DNA from: BP-464 sp045805505
Lineage (GTDB): Bacteria; Actinomycetota; Thermoleophilia; Solirubrobacterales; Solirubrobacteraceae
DNA length: 64,000 bases
NCBI GenBank assembly: GCA_045805505.1
Contig: JBJMLA010000072.1
Span: forward strand, 1 to 64,000
Direction: 5' to 3'
The position numbers and the translations under genes were made by a program. Shown here in pieces: positions 50,951-58,433 of this stretch (positions within the stretch are counted from its first letter, which is position 1; every line of letters starts with the position of its first letter). Under the pieces are notes generated by a model. That model saw nothing but the letters and a program-made list of their open reading frames with translations, was not told the DNA's origin and searched no databases.

Positions 50951-51642
50951 AGCCCATGGCGCCACAACCCGACGAACAGCTACCGCCGGTCGACGAGACG
51001 CCCATCACCGCGTCGGATTTCGACCGTCTGCGCGATGAGTGGAACGGGCTGGAAGCCGAGGTCGACGAGATCGAAGCATCGCTGTACGGCAAGCAGACCC
51101 CGTCGATCCATGTTGCTTCCCGCGAAGGCATCGCGATCTTCGGCGGTCTGGCCCAAGGCAGCGCTAACGGCCAGCCCCCCGAGGCTGATGACCCCGCTCG
51201 CACCAACGGCACGAACGGCGCCAACGGCCGCGGTGACGGAAACGGCAACGGCCCCTACCCGGCGGTCACGCTCATCGAACTGATGGACACCGTCATCCGG
51301 TTCATGCCGACGCCGCAGCCCGCACCGCAGAAGGCCATCGCCGAGCTACGCCAGCGTCTCGGCGAAGCGCAACAGCTCGAGACGTCGCCGGACTGGACCG
51401 CGTCTTCGCCGGCCGCACCGCAGGACACGGCGCTGTACGCGTGGGCGCTGGCAACGTGGCAGCTGCTCGACGAGCACTTCACCGAGTACGCCCGCGCGTT
51501 CTACGGCGAGCATCATCAGGTCGGGGCGGGCTCCTTCGCGGAGGCTTTCGCCGAGGAGACACGGGCCGGATGCGGGCAGTATCTGGCCCGGCGCATCGCC
51601 ATCCTGGACGGCATCCTTCGCGACCGGATCACACCCGCCTAA
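50947..51642 (+). CDS. Hypothetical acidic protein with Asn-Gly linker
   Basis: A 231 aa acidic protein. An N-terminal helix (ASDFDRLRDEWNGLEAEVDE) is followed by a flexible Asn/Gly tract (TNGTNGANGRGDGNGNG, about residues 86-102) and a helical C-terminal domain (YAWALATWQLLDEHFTEYAR ... RIAILDGILRD). No motif was recognised. The codon and residue usage of the linker differs from its neighbours. It is coupled to the genes upstream through the 31 aa ORF, and the AbiGi-like gene follows 176 nt later. Confidence 0.7.
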   Translation: MKPMAPQPDEQLPPVDETPITASDFDRLRDEWNGLEAEVDEIEASLYGKQTPSIHVASREGIAIFGGLAQGSANGQPPEADDPARTNGTNGANGRGDGNGNGPYPAVTLIELMDTVIRFMPTPQPAPQKAIAELRQRLGEAQQLETSPDWTASSPAAPQDTALYAWALATWQLLDEHFTEYARAFYGEHHQVGAGSFAEAFAEETRAGCGQYLARRIAILDGILRDRITPA

Positions 51643-51818
51643 GGCACGAACGACCGCCCCCTGCTCGGCCTTCGTCGATGAGGTGTTTGAGCCCCGGACG
51701 TCAGCGTTGTCGGCAGCTGTCACCGGCGTCAATCTCCTGTTGGACAAGGACCCAGAGCAGTTCTCGAGGACGTCTGCGGGCTGCCCGAGGTCCTGGTCTG
51801 TACCGTCGGCTGACAGGC

Positions 51819-52544
51819 ATGTACGTCTCCTCTGAGCTCACGCATTTCGTTGGACGCTCCGCCAAGGACGACGAGGAGGCCTACGGACGGCTGCTGTCGA
51901 TCATCGGCGACGGCTGGCTGCTGCCGCACAGCGCACGGCTGCGCAACCAGCGCGCCGAGAACATGTTCGCCCTGCGCATGCAGCCCGCGGTCCCACTGAG
52001 CACCAACGAGCGGTTCCTTCCGGAGATGGTCTGCTTTGCCGACATCCCCGACACCGACCTGGAGATCCACACGGGCAAGTACGGCCGATTCGGTCTCGCG
52101 TTCTCCAAGTCCTTCCTCGCTCCCAAGGGCGCGCGGCCCGTGCTCTACGTGCCCCACCAGGCCACGACCCAGCCGCTCGCCCGCCACAACGACATCCGCC
52201 GCGAATGGGATGAGCTCGCGCAACTCTTCCCGGATGAGGTCGACCCCAAATTCGGCGGCCGGACACGCTCAGAGCACATCGCTCGGCACCCGCTGGAGGG
52301 CGAGGGTCCCGCGGAGCGCATCGCCGACTGGGTCAGCCACGACCTGCTGGCCTACGTCAAGTTCTTTGACGCCGCACTTCCCGCCGACCACGAGGAGAAC
52401 TTCTACATGGAGCGCGAGTGGCGCACCGTGCGCAGCGTCCGCTTCCTGGCCGCAGACGTCACGCGCGTCTACGTGGCATCGGGCTATGAGCAACGGCTGG
52501 GCTCCGACGTTCCCGGACTGGCCGGCCGGGTTCGCGGCATCTGA
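51819..52544 (+). CDS. AbiGi-like abortive-infection family protein
   Basis: A 241 aa protein whose features match the AbiGi family (PF10899, putative abortive phage resistance protein): the start SSELTHFVGRS, the central MVCFADIPDTDLEIHTGKYG, then RFGLAFSKSFLAPKGARPVL and the late EENFYMEREWRTVRSV. In Lactococcus AbiGi works with AbiGii; no AbiGii-like nucleotidyltransferase is visible next door. A phage-defence role is therefore inferred from family alone. The start has only a weak AGG upstream. The 176 nt before it hold a coding-like fragment (FVDEVFEPRTSALSAAVTGV) without a start, perhaps a remnant. Confidence 0.75.
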   Translation: MYVSSELTHFVGRSAKDDEEAYGRLLSIIGDGWLLPHSARLRNQRAENMFALRMQPAVPLSTNERFLPEMVCFADIPDTDLEIHTGKYGRFGLAFSKSFLAPKGARPVLYVPHQATTQPLARHNDIRREWDELAQLFPDEVDPKFGGRTRSEHIARHPLEGEGPAERIADWVSHDLLAYVKFFDAALPADHEENFYMEREWRTVRSVRFLAADVTRVYVASGYEQRLGSDVPGLAGRVRGI

Positions 52545-52602
52545 GGTCGAAGTCCGGCAAACCGCCGTCCGGCCCCGACGGCGATCGAGTCCTGTCGGGC
52601 CG

Positions 52603-54999
52603 TCAGCGGCGCAGCACGACGGTGCGGCGCGTCGCCAGGCGGCCTCGGGCGTCGCCGACGATCACCGCGACGTTGGCTTTGACCCAACCGTGGCGGCGGA
52701 GGGCGCGCCGGACTCGGCGGGCCTGGCGTGGCGACAGCACGAACGTCAGCCGGGCGGTGTGCTGGCCGCGGGAGATGCGCGCCGTGTCGCGCAGCACGAT
52801 CGGCTTGGCGCCCGCCGCGATCCGGGCGCTGCCGCGGCAGCGGACGCGGGGCCGGGAGATGCAGGTCACCGAGAATCGCCGGCCGCTGAGGTGCAGCTTC
52901 CTGCGGCCGCCGATGCGCAGCGTCAGCGGCAGGCGCGGTTTGGGTGTCCTGGCCACCGGCGCCGGCGCGGTGACCGGCGGCCCGGCGGCGGCCGGGACCT
53001 CGACGGTGGCCGCGGGACGCCTCGCACCGGGGCGTTGCGCGAAGATCTCGATGGGGTAGCTGCCGTACTGGTTCAGGCCGTCTCGCGCGGTTCCGGTCAG
53101 CGCGATGTCGTGCAGCCCCGGCTCGACGCCCGCCGGCAGTTGGAGGTCGGTCTCAAAGCGGCCGTCGTCGTCGGTGGTGATCTCGCCCAGGTCGATCGGA
53201 TCGGAGTGCAGCACGACGTGCAGCACCGAGTTGGGGCCATAGCCTGCGCCTTGCAGATGTATCGAGCAGGCCTGCACGCAGGCCGCCGGTTGCAGGCAGT
53301 CGGTGCCGCACGACTCGACCGCCCCGCCGTCGACCGTGCCCAGATGGATCTCGGATCCGGTCGGGGGCCGCAGCGGCTCGGACGGCTCCGGGTTGGAGAA
53401 CAGCAGCCGGCCGTCGTCGGTGAAGTGGTCGGCGAAGTAGCGGCTGATCGCGTCGTGCCCGCGCTGGTTGGGGTGAAACGACTCGGTGGCGATCGGGCTC
53501 CAGTCGTCGGCCAGCCCGCCCCGCACCCCGTTGATGTAGGGGTCCTCGGTGCACAGTTCGTGCCCGCCGGTCGCGTCGGTGATGTCGATGAACGTCACGC
53601 CGGCTTCGGCCGCGGCGTCGGCGATCGCCGCGTTCAGCGCGGCGAAGACATCCTCCTTCAGCCACCGCCGCTCGGACTCCTCCATCTTCCACAGCAGCAG
53701 GTTGACGCCCGCGCAGCTGTCGGCCGGGTCGCCGATGACCGCCGGGTAGCCGAATGCCGCGATGGTGGCGGCCGGGAAATCGTTGCGCAGCCGCGTCAGC
53801 GTGTCGCGCACGTTGCGGAAGACCATGCCGTTGATGGTGGCGATGACACCGTCGCTGAAGCTGTCGTCCTCCAGGCAGGCCGACGTCATGTAGGTGTAGC
53901 CGATGGTCGCAAACCCGGCGTCGTTTCCGCCGATACCGACCGTGATGAGGTCGGGCGCTCCGCCGGCTGCGGCGAAGTCCTCGACGGTCTGCAGCTGGGG
54001 GTGGCCGCCGGCGACGTTGACCGGTGACAGCGGGTACTGGGCGTTGCGCAGGATGTCGGCGGTGGTGGCACCGCTGCAGGCCACGAACAGAAAGCCGCTG
54101 CCCGCCACCCCGAGCTGCTGGCGGATCTGATTCGGGTAGGCGCGGCCCATGCGGTGGCACTTGTTCTGCTGGCGGACCGATGGCCGCCCGGCCAGATCGG
54201 CCGGCCGCTCGGTCGACCCGGTGCGGGCGTCGCAGTCATAGCCGCGCACCCAGCCCCAGCCTGCGGGCATCGTCGTGTCCTGGGCGTAGGTGCCCAGCAG
54301 CAGGTCGGTCGCGCAGTCGTAGTGCAGATCGCCCTCGGGCAGCAGCCCCTCGCCGGATGCGTAGGAGTCGCCGATCGATGCGACGCGCCCGGGACGGATG
54401 CCTGCCGCGTCGCGCTCGATGGTCAGGTCGTCGATCTCAAAGCCTGCCGGCTCGTCGGAGACGCGTTGCACCGAGAACGATGCGATGCCGCGGAAGTGCA
54501 GCGCGACGCGGTTGAAGCCCAGCGACTGCGCGCGCGCCGAGACCACCTGGTCGCCTTCGAGGTCATAGCCGGCGACTTCGACCGAGTCGCGGCTGTCGAT
54601 GTAGCCGACCGTCATCGACACGCCGTTGACCGTGGCGGGGCTGTCGGTGCCCGGCGCGGTGAAGCGGCCGCGGATCGGGCCCTGGAACGTCGGGCTGCCC
54701 GACAGCGTCGGGTTGGTCTCTGCCGCCCCGTCGTTGACGGTGAACACGTCGGAGGTCATCACCAGGCCCAGGTCGCGGTACTCGTCGCTGACCCAGGTGC
54801 CCAGCGGCACCTCGTCGAAGGCGATCGTGGCGTCAGAGCCCGCCAGAGACAGCGGCGCCAGCGGCGCGATCGCCACCTCACGCATGGCCCCGCGACCAGT
54901 CGTCGTGCTCGAGCGCACTGCTGTTTCTGCGCTGGCCGAGCCACCGAGCGCGACGACCAGGCTGAGGAGCAGCGCCGTCGTGCGCGCAGGGGAGAGCAT
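52603..54999 (-). CDS. Secreted SGNH/GDSL hydrolase with basic C-terminal domain
   Basis: A 798 aa protein from ATG 54999. Signal peptide at residues 1-24 (ending GGSASA). An N-terminal beta domain (about 55-195; FDEVPLGTWVSDEYRDLGLV) precedes the hydrolase. The SGNH blocks are VASIGDSYASGEG (Ser212), VACSGATTADIL, VGIGGNDAGFA and ESFHPNQRGHD, giving the Ser/Gly/Asn/His set. A Cys-containing Ig-like domain and an Arg/Lys-rich end (RRHGWVKANVAVIVGDARGR) follow. It probably hydrolyses an ester in cell-wall or extracellular material. The 24-residue in-frame extension to 55071 lies over the CGTTTCTGGACG motif and lacks a ribosome site, so 54999 is preferred. Confidence 0.85.
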   Translation of the reverse strand: MLSPARTTALLLSLVVALGGSASAETAVRSSTTTGRGAMREVAIAPLAPLSLAGSDATIAFDEVPLGTWVSDEYRDLGLVMTSDVFTVNDGAAETNPTLSGSPTFQGPIRGRFTAPGTDSPATVNGVSMTVGYIDSRDSVEVAGYDLEGDQVVSARAQSLGFNRVALHFRGIASFSVQRVSDEPAGFEIDDLTIERDAAGIRPGRVASIGDSYASGEGLLPEGDLHYDCATDLLLGTYAQDTTMPAGWGWVRGYDCDARTGSTERPADLAGRPSVRQQNKCHRMGRAYPNQIRQQLGVAGSGFLFVACSGATTADILRNAQYPLSPVNVAGGHPQLQTVEDFAAAGGAPDLITVGIGGNDAGFATIGYTYMTSACLEDDSFSDGVIATINGMVFRNVRDTLTRLRNDFPAATIAAFGYPAVIGDPADSCAGVNLLLWKMEESERRWLKEDVFAALNAAIADAAAEAGVTFIDITDATGGHELCTEDPYINGVRGGLADDWSPIATESFHPNQRGHDAISRYFADHFTDDGRLLFSNPEPSEPLRPPTGSEIHLGTVDGGAVESCGTDCLQPAACVQACSIHLQGAGYGPNSVLHVVLHSDPIDLGEITTDDDGRFETDLQLPAGVEPGLHDIALTGTARDGLNQYGSYPIEIFAQRPGARRPAATVEVPAAAGPPVTAPAPVARTPKPRLPLTLRIGGRRKLHLSGRRFSVTCISRPRVRCRGSARIAAGAKPIVLRDTARISRGQHTARLTFVLSPRQARRVRRALRRHGWVKANVAVIVGDARGRLATRRTVVLRR

Positions 55000-55036
55000 C
55001 CGGCGACCGTAGAGGCCGGGAGAATTCAGCGCCAAC

Positions 55037-55060
55037 TGACCATTCGTCCAGAAACGCCGG
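55037..55060 (-). promoter_or_regulatory. CGTTTCTGGACG upstream motif (site ii)
   Basis: On the minus strand CGGCGTTTCTGGACGAATG is nearly the same as the site at 47889 (CGGCGTTTCTGGACGCATG). It lies about 40-60 nt upstream of the SGNH hydrolase start. Confidence 0.5.
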
Positions 55061-55305
55061 TGTTTCGTCACCGGCGTGGCGGCGGCGGGGGCGACATCCC
55101 GCGTCGGCGCTGGTGGCCCGGCCCCTTGAGTGCGCCAGTGCCGCGCCGGAGGCGGGATCCCGCCCGCGAGTTGACGTCTGAAAACGCCGATGTGTATAAA
55201 TCGGCGCGGATCCCTTGGTGGGGAACCGGTCCGGGCGCGCGATGCGGCCGGGGAAGCGCTCCGGGCCGCGCGTTCAGCCAGGACGCGCGGCCCGAACGTT
55301 CTGCC

Positions 55306-55413
55306 ATGACACTCACTCGGATGTTGACCCTCGTCGCCGCGACGCTGGCCGTCGCCCTGCAGATCGCGTGGGTCTGGCTGCTCGTCTCGACCGCGGTGGG
55401 CATCGTCTCGTGA
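55306..55413 (+). CDS. 35-aa single-helix membrane peptide
   Basis: A short ORF encoding MTLTRMLTLVAATLAV followed by ALQIAWVWLLVSTAVGIVS. Almost the whole product is one transmembrane helix with a single Arg near the N-terminus. Its TGA overlaps the GTG of the next gene (GTGA), which supports translation. Too short for a family call. Confidence 0.6.
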   Translation: MTLTRMLTLVAATLAVALQIAWVWLLVSTAVGIVS

Positions 55414-55637
55414 GCGATCACCGAAACCGGGCCGACGGGGCGCCCGAGCGGCCCGCTGCCCAGCAGCCTCGCCCGAGCGAGATCGTCGAGGCCGCCCGCA
55501 CCCGCGCGCGCTTCATGGGGCTCAGCCACTTCCAGGCGGCACAGATGATCGGCGAGCTGCTCGACGGCTTCCAGGACAGGATCGAGGCCCTCGAGCGCCA
55601 GGCCGGGTCCGATGCGCCCCAGGACCGACAGGACTAG
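55410..55637 (+). CDS. Small helical protein coupled to the membrane peptide
   Basis: A 75 aa protein from GTG 55410 (4-nt overlap). A disordered N-terminal third (RADGAPERPAAQQPRP) is followed by a helix pair (EIVEAARTRARFMGLSHFQA, AQMIGELLDGFQDRIEALER) that could form a coiled coil. Not recognised. It probably acts with the 35 aa membrane peptide, perhaps as a membrane-recruited partner. Confidence 0.6.
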   Translation: MSDHRNRADGAPERPAAQQPRPSEIVEAARTRARFMGLSHFQAAQMIGELLDGFQDRIEALERQAGSDAPQDRQD

Positions 55638-55669
55638 CCCGTCGGCCGCAGCGTTCCCCGCCGGGGCGC

Positions 55670-56351
55670 TCACTCAGGATCGGCGCCGAGCGCCCGCAGC
55701 ACATCGGCTGGCGCCACGGACCGGGCCGCAGCCGCGGTGACCGTCTGACCACCCATGGTCATCGCGCAGGCGTCCCGTGCGCAGCGCGCGGACGCGACGA
55801 CCGTCTCCCTGGCTGTCTCGACGAACCAGAACTCGCCCGGACGGACAGGGTCTGATCCGGCCGCAAGGGCTGGCCGTCGCTGGCGGCCAGCCATGCTCCG
55901 ACCAGCGTCGGCGGCAGCGCGGCGTAGGGGACGCCGATCGTGGTCGGTCGCCCGCAGTCCGTGCTCGTGGGCTCGCCGGTCTGACCGCCACCTGACCGGT
56001 CGCGGTAGAGCACGTAGCTTCCGGCGGCCGCCTCGACGACGTAGCCGCCGCCGCCGCCGCCGACGGTCGTGCGTGAGTAGCCGCCGCGCAGCAGGCCGTG
56101 ATAGGCAAGGCATAGATGCCCCAGCGCACCGGCAGCGCAGCCGCCGTCGCTGCGGCCATCGCCACCCGCAGCCAGTACAGCGGCCGGCTCGTCGCGTGCA
56201 CCGCGGCGCCGGTCACGCCCGCCAGCGCGCCCGTCGGCAGCACGACGAACGCCCAGCGCGGACGCCAGACCACCGAGACCTCGGCGTCGCGGCGCTCCGA
56301 AGCGTCCGCTCGAGGCGGTCCGGTCGGGGGAGGAAGTTCGTGTCGGTGCAT
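55670..56351 (-). pseudogene. Membrane-protein gene broken by two frameshifts
   Basis: Three successive minus-strand frames join into one sensible product. The first frame from ATG 56351 reads MHRHELPPPTGPPRAD, then two hydrophobic segments (WAFVVLPTGALAGVTGAAV; LRVAMAAATAAALPV) to about 56110. The second frame gives GGGGGGYVVEAAAGSYVLYR and PPTLVGAWLAASDGQPLRPD to about 55840. The third frame gives PGEFWFVETARETVVASARC through LRALGADPE and a stop at 55670. A small membrane protein with an extracytoplasmic domain seems to have been inactivated, unless the shifts are sequencing errors. The family was not recognised. Confidence 0.6.
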
Positions 56352-56772
56352 CGGCGAGCGACCGTCGAGGTCGCGTCGCCATCCGTGATGCGAACCTGGG
56401 CGGGAGGGACATAAGAAGCCCCAGCCACCCATTCGCTGCCTACGCCGTGTCCCCTGCGATCCCTGCATTGGCGGGCACGCTCATCGCGCATGCCCACTCG
56501 TCGAAGCTACCGCGCCGGATTCCGCCGAACGGTCTCGGATCGCGCACTAGCTCCCGTTCTCGAGCAGGCAAGGACCCCCCGGCTGATGGGAACGCGCACG
56601 TTCCTAAACGGATGTTCGATTGGGCATCGCTGACCGAACGGTTAGCGTGCCCGGATGGTCAGCTGGACGTGACCGGCAAGCCAGCCGGTCCAAGCTCCGC
56701 ACAGTCGGTCCTCTAGAGGACGCCCTCGCGGCTCGCTGGCGACTGATCGGCCAGCCATCAACAGGGGATCTC
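56352..56772. other. Intergenic region upstream of collagen-like genes
   Basis: About 420 bases with no credible gene. It contains the CGTTCCTAAACG motif at 56597-56622 and, further right, CGAACGGTTAGCG near 56635. The rest is unremarkable. Confidence 0.5.
56597..56622 (+). promoter_or_regulatory. CGTTYCTAAACG upstream motif (site iii)
   Basis: CACGTTCCTAAACGGATGTT followed by CGATTG is identical in 25 of 26 bases to the site at 58280-58305. Both lie about 130-150 nt upstream of genes for surface proteins. The core CGTTYCTAAACG is a near-palindrome. Confidence 0.6.
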
Positions 56773-57519
56773 ATGCGCATGCGCAGACCACATCCGGCAA
56801 CGCTCCTTGCCGGAATCTCGCTCTTCGTCGCTATCGGAGGAACGAGCTACGCCGTGCTCGGCGCCGGTCCCACCGACCAGATCCATGCCTGCGCCAACGA
56901 CAAGACGGGCGCGGTGCGTCTGGTTGCCCAGAACGCGAAATGTTCGAAGGCGCCCGGCGGTCGCGTACGGGAAACCAAGATCACATGGGCCCAAGCGGGG
57001 CGGGTCGGCCCTGTCGGCGCGGCTGGACTATCCGGAGTCCCCGGGCCCCAAGGGCCCCAGGGCCCGGCAGGCGCCCAGGGCCCGCCGGGACCCGCGGGCG
57101 CCGACGGCCATGGCGTCGGCGTCGTCCTCCGCGCGCGTAGCGCGAGCCCGGTCGACCTCAGCAACACGTCACAGACGCTGGCCCTCGATGCGGCCACTTG
57201 GACCCAGGAGCCTGACCACGTCGCGCAGCTTCTCGGACGGGCCCAGTATGACGCTCCCACTCCGGCCCAATGCGGAGCTGGGCTGGGCGTCGCCGAGCTC
57301 ACCGTCACCATCAACGGAGTGCAGGTCGGCAAGGGTGTCGCCTTCGCCATGCAGTCTGGCGCCAGTGACGAGCCGCTCCAGATCACCTTCGATCGACTAC
57401 TGGAACCTGCCCAGACCGACCTGGAGCGCGATCTCGAGGTTGCGGTCTCCGACAACTGCACTGGCGCCCAGCACTTCCATCTCGACCACGTGAGCATCGA
57501 TGTCCTCGCTTTGGGCTAG
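56773..57519 (+). CDS. Collagen-like surface protein 1
   Basis: A 248 aa protein from ATG 56773. An N-terminal hydrophobic signal or anchor (TLLAGISLFVAIGGTSYAVL, about residues 10-29) is followed by a short cysteine domain (HACANDKTGAVRLVAQNAKC) that is common before collagen-like or Ig-like modules in actinobacterial surface proteins. Ten or so Gly-X-Y triplets follow (GVPGPQGPQGPAGAQGPPGP, about 95-120), then a 125-residue C-terminal beta domain with two Cys (QCGAGLGVAELTVTINGVQV, SDNCTGAQHFHLDHVSID). Trimeric display of the C-terminal domain on a collagen stalk is plausible. It overlaps the next gene by 20 nt. Confidence 0.8.
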   Translation: MRMRRPHPATLLAGISLFVAIGGTSYAVLGAGPTDQIHACANDKTGAVRLVAQNAKCSKAPGGRVRETKITWAQAGRVGPVGAAGLSGVPGPQGPQGPAGAQGPPGPAGADGHGVGVVLRARSASPVDLSNTSQTLALDAATWTQEPDHVAQLLGRAQYDAPTPAQCGAGLGVAELTVTINGVQVGKGVAFAMQSGASDEPLQITFDRLLEPAQTDLERDLEVAVSDNCTGAQHFHLDHVSIDVLALG

Positions 57520-58204
57520 GCAACTGCGGCTACCCCTTGCCATCGGTGCCCTGATCGTCAGCGTCGCCGGCAGTGCCTACGCCGTGTCCGCCGGTCCGAC
57601 GACGCCCATCGCCGGATGCGCGCGCAAAGAGGGTGGCGCTCTCCGCGTCCTGATTGACCACGGCCGCTGTCACGCCCGCGTCGAGAGGCCCGTGCGATGG
57701 AACGTGCCAGGTCGCGCCGGTCCGGCCGGACCTCGCGGGGTGCCGGGGCCCCAGGGCGCATCCGGGGCGCCGGGACCTGATGGCTCCGCCGGCGTTCGCG
57801 GTCCAGAGGCCGCCCGAGGTTGGTTCGTACCGGTCAACGTCGAGCGCGTGGAGCCCTTCTCGGCCAACGCCGAAGTCCGCACAGTGCCGATTGGTGAGGC
57901 CAACTGGACCCAGCAGCAGGACGAGGTTGACACGGTCTTGGTCAGTGTGCGGTACAGCTCGCCGACCGCGGACGAGTGCCATGGTGAAGGGGTGTTCGGA
58001 AACGTGTCCTTCCTCGGCATGGAAGGCGCTGGTGCCATCCTCAATCCCGGAGTGCAGAACGGTCATGTCGGGCTCGAGGACACCCGCTTCGAGCCCGAGA
58101 GCGACCAGGCCCGCACCATCGCCCTGACGATCAGCGACGGGTGCACGGGAGCCCAGCACTTCACCATCACGCACGTGCGCACTGTCGTCAAAGCCGCCCG
58201 GTAG
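57500..58204 (+). CDS. Collagen-like surface protein 2 (paralogue of 1)
   Basis: A 234 aa protein with the same plan as its neighbour: hydrophobic start (LAIGALIVSVAGSAYAV), Cys segment (IAGCARKEGGALRVLIDHGRC), Gly-X-Y tract (GPAGPRGVPGPQGASGAPGP) and a C-terminal domain ending SDGCTGAQHFTITHVRTVV. That end parallels SDNCTGAQHFHLDHVSID of copy 1, so the pair arose by tandem duplication. The start lies inside the end of the first gene (20-nt overlap), so both are probably made together. Confidence 0.8.
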   Translation: MSSLWARQLRLPLAIGALIVSVAGSAYAVSAGPTTPIAGCARKEGGALRVLIDHGRCHARVERPVRWNVPGRAGPAGPRGVPGPQGASGAPGPDGSAGVRGPEAARGWFVPVNVERVEPFSANAEVRTVPIGEANWTQQQDEVDTVLVSVRYSSPTADECHGEGVFGNVSFLGMEGAGAILNPGVQNGHVGLEDTRFEPESDQARTIALTISDGCTGAQHFTITHVRTVVKAAR

Positions 58205-58279
58205 CCGCTTCGCGACCCGGGGCACCGCGTCGCCGCATGGGGTCGTCAGCGGTGCTCCACGGGCAGGTTTGTAGACATA

Positions 58280-58305
58280 CACGTTTCTAAACGGATGTTC
58301 GATTG
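58280..58305 (+). promoter_or_regulatory. CGTTYCTAAACG upstream motif (site iv)
   Basis: CACGTTTCTAAACGGATGTT followed by CGATTG differs from site iii at one base. It lies about 130 nt upstream of the Rhs-type gene start. Confidence 0.6.
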
Positions 58306-58433
58306 CTGTAACCACGAGTCGTTGCATACCGTCGGCATCGATCAGGCGCTCCTGAGCTATGCGCGTATAGCGCAACCCAGGGCGCCAACCGGCACCGGTC
58401 ACGGCTGCTGTCGGATCCCGACGGAGGAACGAC

